From positions 1-64,000 of the forward strand of contig CABUIO010000001.1 in NCBI GenBank assembly GCA_902491625.1: a DNA stretch of 64,000 nt, given 5' to 3'. The translations under genes and the position numbers were made by a program. This DNA is from an uncultured Porphyromonadaceae bacterium (GTDB lineage: Bacteria > Bacteroidota > Bacteroidia > Bacteroidales > Muribaculaceae). The notes beneath the pieces were generated by a model. The model ran no database searches. It was not told where the DNA came from and worked only from the letters and a program-made list of their open reading frames with translations. Every line of letters starts with the position of its first letter. The stretch's first letter is position 1. Of this stretch, positions 62,901 through 64,000 are shown piece after piece.

Positions 62901-63892
62901 TAGAGCGAGATGGGACTGTTGCCCACAGAGTATGTGCGAGGTGTGGAGGATAGAAGAACCATGTTGGCCAGTGTGACGTTGCCTTCCGGCGAGATGGCGG
63001 AGGCCACTTTCTCGGAGCCTCCGGCGGTCATGCCTGAGAGAGTGGCGTCTATGGTCGCACCGGCAGTAGCGTCGGCGGCAATGTCGGCCACAAGATAGAA
63101 AAAGTTGTCACCACCGCGCAGGGGTTGGTCGCCGGTGAAAGTCACGGCAGACTGTCCGGCCGCTATGGGAGTGCCGAAGGCCACCCCTTCTGGTGTTCGG
63201 GAGCCTTTGGCATAGATACAGCGTAGGTTGGAGATCTTGTCGATGTCGATCGAGCCTGAAAGAGAGAATGAGAGCGATGTCACCGAAAGCGGGTTGCCGC
63301 TTCCGTCGGTCAGTGCGTCCACCCGGATAAGAGGCATGGCTGTCTTGCCGGGATAAGCCGTTCCGAGGTTTTCCTGGTCGGCCGAGACGGACTTCCATTC
63401 CTGATCTTTGGGAGTAAAGGACTCTACAAGCGCTTCCCAACCGGTACCCGAGCCTGAACCTTTGCAATGGTAGAGCACTGAAAGGGATCCGGAGGCTGAT
63501 TCCACAGACTGTCCCTTGCCGGAGTTGTCCTTGTCGAACTTGGCAAGATAGCCTTCGGGAATTTCAGACCAATAGCCGGTGAACGTAATGTCGCCGTCGT
63601 AGACATAGACAGCGGCGTTGCCTCCAAGATCAAATTCGTTGAAGGAGATTCTGATCTGATTGCCTTCGGTGGCAGACAGAAACCGTGTGTATCCGGCATA
63701 CGTGGAGACGGTGTTTCCGGACGGTCCTCCCATGTCGTAGAACAGGAGCTGTCCGTCGACAACCTTATCACCCTGCTTGCCATCCTTCTTGGGCATTGTG
63801 AATTGCTCCACATCGCCCGAAGACTGCGCATAAACCGTAGAGGGCAATCCGGCTACGGCCAATAGCAGAAAATAAAGAATGAATCTTTTCAT
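56951..63892 (-). CDS. Giant secreted multidomain protein with type IX sorting domain
   Basis: 2313 residues. The signal peptide is MKRFILYFLLLAVAGLPSTV. Residues about 25-1130 alternate CUB-like domains (each opening FYDxGGPDG, at about 50, 330, 620 and 900) with modules resembling the BNR-associated N-domain of sialidases. About 1137-1595 is a right-handed beta-helix (VGTSGDYDFATIQSAVDSLE onward, many N-x-I/V-x-x-N turns). An Fn3-like module, a jelly-roll-like stretch and a PKD/Ig-like domain (FPYQYIWTNQGNAEVGTSAT) follow. A DUF4465-type domain lies at about 1926-2139 (YWRGYADDEDYISGGFFSGS). The tail from about 2241 (VAVYPNPADDYVTVSF, then LPAGTYIVKTVS) is a type A sorting domain. It is likely a surface adhesin or glycan-binding protein; no catalytic site is evident. 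Confidence 0.85.
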   Translation of the reverse strand: MKRFILYFLLLAVAGLPSTVYAQSSGDVEQFTMPKKDGKQGDKVVDGQLLFYDMGGPSGNTVSTYAGYTRFLSATEGNQIRISFNEFDLGGNAAVYVYDGDITFTGYWSEIPEGYLAKFDKDNSGKGQSVESASGSLSVLYHCKGSGSGTGWEALVESFTPKDQEWKSVSADQENLGTAYPGKTAMPLIRVDALTDGSGNPLSVTSLSFSLSGSIDIDKISNLRCIYAKGSRTPEGVAFGTPIAAGQSAVTFTGDQPLRGGDNFFYLVADIAADATAGATIDATLSGMTAGGSEKVASAISPEGNVTLANMVLLSSTPRTYSVGNSPISLYDDGGPDGDISEQFQGSATFVPSTPGKKVAVRFTKLDLFNTSSTGMNDVLKVYAGQTADESKLLGEVLKDLVTIHSNAADGSLTITLKSTTGIPKPGFEAIVEEFTPQAMTADSFSTSRPGGLAPCAGAAGVPVLDFDVHTVNTEPALQVSAFTFALSGNAPVTKATVYRNYPSKTAVGETTFAGNSVTVNLTSPVELREGDNRFSLALDFGSDAVNGQTIAAALTSATLSGTPVSVDASQGTPEGAYTVENVVYSRDGEKQTVKFSGEWRFTNTPSASSTRSFDPTQGDQVTVLVPATEGKVAQLDFTKFKFMKSDYYPTVYKIFDGADTNAKVLFELTVENKDIVPEKPIRASNAQGALTVVFNAQSAGFTAYGFDAKLTEYQPQPMAVESVSCLTPSTAVILPGAENAEVLGIKVNTVGALDPLKLTALTVDMKGCQDKVRVLKVFATDKEEFSTVTKVAEIVPDATKASQTVTLTEPYTLPEFSTWFWVAYDMTEPIASDLSIDASLASITIGGKNPAITDADPEGSRLTKNIYYNKEGESIVTVDGSLVFYDDGGPDGKYTPKKSGTTVFMPTEGKIIRMHVNAFRTNYNDKLRIYDGTDANGTLLAELKSSGASVTDFLAKSESGALTAVWSATTSSANDGWEILVEAFEPQPLAIASVEAVPVNDIKMLRGSENNTMVKVKVEITGDKGKLDIDRLSFSALESDLDAISAAKVYYTDTDENFTDSDLYASTTPATTMDFSGHEVFDEKGTYYFFLTYDIATGAATGAKIQAKLGNVAAGETTAEPSADQTAALTTVQEGIKGVITVGTSGDYDFATIQSAVDSLEPGIDGPVTISIADGNYRELVTIPSVKGASATNTVTLRSASGNRDKVVITYDRYTDPGSSNYDKRYGVVTLDGVDYCSLKNLTVTTGTYTGFPGVVFVRNASRHCTVDSCAVSSPTSSDNAKGTALVYMYSKNEPNCNSDYFTLSNSRLEGGHIGMYLVGTGYVALPKQRGGRVIGNTFHAQGSKSIYLSYEENAVIRDNTVTTGASAGMTTSYWALDLSEFQGDLDVSGNSVYMEAPKSGTGIYVRMYNPANCKEGKRRIYNNEINLRETSTSVEGIRVNNAIPGLEIVSNTISIVGTNTQSKGIFLGGEIKGGQITDNIIQNDGEGYALSINREDYVKDGNAPMTTNVLYAKNPGKLVYVGGTGENAGDKDFEAWKALGYDTTSVCEKTEFLSEKVLEPAAQGSLLSGTPVSFVTTDLYGAPRDAEHPTIGCYEYAESTGAPEMEEGYPAIKNVGYETAEIAFKSSLTGTLHWMVVKNGEQPPLADTLIDCEPYADMRKGVEGSFTVDGLTPKTTYRLYAVLTSLRGISSGLIVSDEFTTTYRPTEVSAFEDVKEESDNTFTDGTQSFTGFEIVDITDGVAPLPNAKAASLPEGYGVVKLTNADNLTIDGVYVKSTAEATFTAKDAALKETHSKTVAAQPAWTYVDLRDLGPLTYLEIETDGDLAIDNFAGEPQEMSVEIDWESDAAVKSGDAIEVPAVVSGGVFPYQYIWTNQGNAEVGTSATLALTPDVSGTYFVSVTDARGAKVGGRTIVRVEGAQKKTDFNDLFLADNSYWRGYADDEDYISGGFFSGSFEFNNTYMSDWDSWAGFAYTNHASSDFASYYNDQYNSAPGGGFGGSGNYGVLFASIYYGTNTITLSNTKEGEKVPGMYITNSAWVVDAIVNGDGYEGPFEKGDYMSLRLTGIAANGDRTENEFMLADYRNEDADEHYYLDSWQWIDLTTLGDVVKIETSIFSTKSNTYGITTPTYVCIDNVGYERPVTDGEEAVVEVNDEYPTATVDLARYFSFDPETASVSYSLVEPAEAFAIDGSELKVTAKPGDHLECIVEASQKGCHEYVRIPVKVNELDGVGMIATDKVAVYPNPADDYVTVSFPGEFTTYIYSTDGVLSLCRKDCCDRERIDISALPAGTYIVKTVSHLSNGTATAKLIVK

Positions 63893-64000
63893 TGTGTTTG
63901 TGTAAGATAGTTAGATATTGGTTAATACATATTATAATCATACAATTAACCTGTATCTCACACAAACGGAGCTTACAAACAAATTTCGGGGCAACGGAAA

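Overview
The window looks like a chromosomal segment of a Bacteroidota, order Bacteroidales, and plausibly Muribaculaceae. This rests on TAnnTTTG promoter boxes with an upstream TTTG at 18-20 nt, genes without Shine-Dalgarno sites, type IX-style C-terminal sorting domains, SusE/F-like surface modules, a C10 cysteine protease, an Na+-NQR operon, an S16 protein with a long charged tail and a fused BioG-BioC. Family-level placement is inference; no 16S or marker alignment was possible.

Layout. 1-3.6 kb: a repetitive secreted carbohydrate-binding-like protein. 3.6-12.6 kb: housekeeping genes (lysC, acetyltransferase, recR, engB, a GT2/GtrA pair, mtnN-luxS, a DUF6056-like membrane protein, a YciO-like protein) and a YafQ-type toxin-antitoxin pair. 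12.6-21.7 kb: mdh, a thioredoxin lipoprotein, a flavin reductase, a Crp-type regulator, the exbB-exbD-exbD-tonB energiser and pgk. 21.8-24.1 kb: an AmgK-like sugar kinase fused to a RapZ C-terminal domain, followed by a MurU-like nucleotidyltransferase. 24.4-30.2 kb: pyrF, prfA, tRNA-Glu(CTC), twin lipoproteins behind a C10 protease, and rpsP. 30.4-35.8 kb: a PstS-like lipoprotein, an outer-membrane barrel and a TPR protein. 36.7-44.1 kb: nqrABCDEF and glyA. 44.1-50.6 kb: bioD, a DEDD exonuclease, bioA-bioF-bioGC, lpxH and a SufT-like gene. 50.7-55.9 kb: two small outer-membrane barrels, priA and a Sel1-repeat protein. 56.9-63.9 kb: a 2313-residue secreted protein with a type IX sorting domain.

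The genes form several coherent systems. NQR generates a sodium gradient; the Exb/TonB complex energises outer-membrane receptors. mtnN-luxS recycles S-adenosylhomocysteine and makes the AI-2 precursor. The bio genes make the pimeloyl moiety and most of biotin (bioB is not in the window). The kinase-RapZ/MurU pair looks like a peptidoglycan amino-sugar recycling route with an added sensor domain.

Intergenic DNA is unusual. Four long gaps (14.7-15.4, 35.8-36.7, 54.5-55.2 and 55.9-56.95 kb) are packed with palindromes and inverted repeats that recur within the window. They include two copies of a 200-bp nested palindrome, a 200-bp element with 42-bp inverted ends, a 333-bp MITE-like element with 34-bp inverted ends, and a 628-bp unit bounded by inverted copies of a 52-bp sequence. 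No CRISPR array, rRNA gene, transposase or prophage gene was seen.
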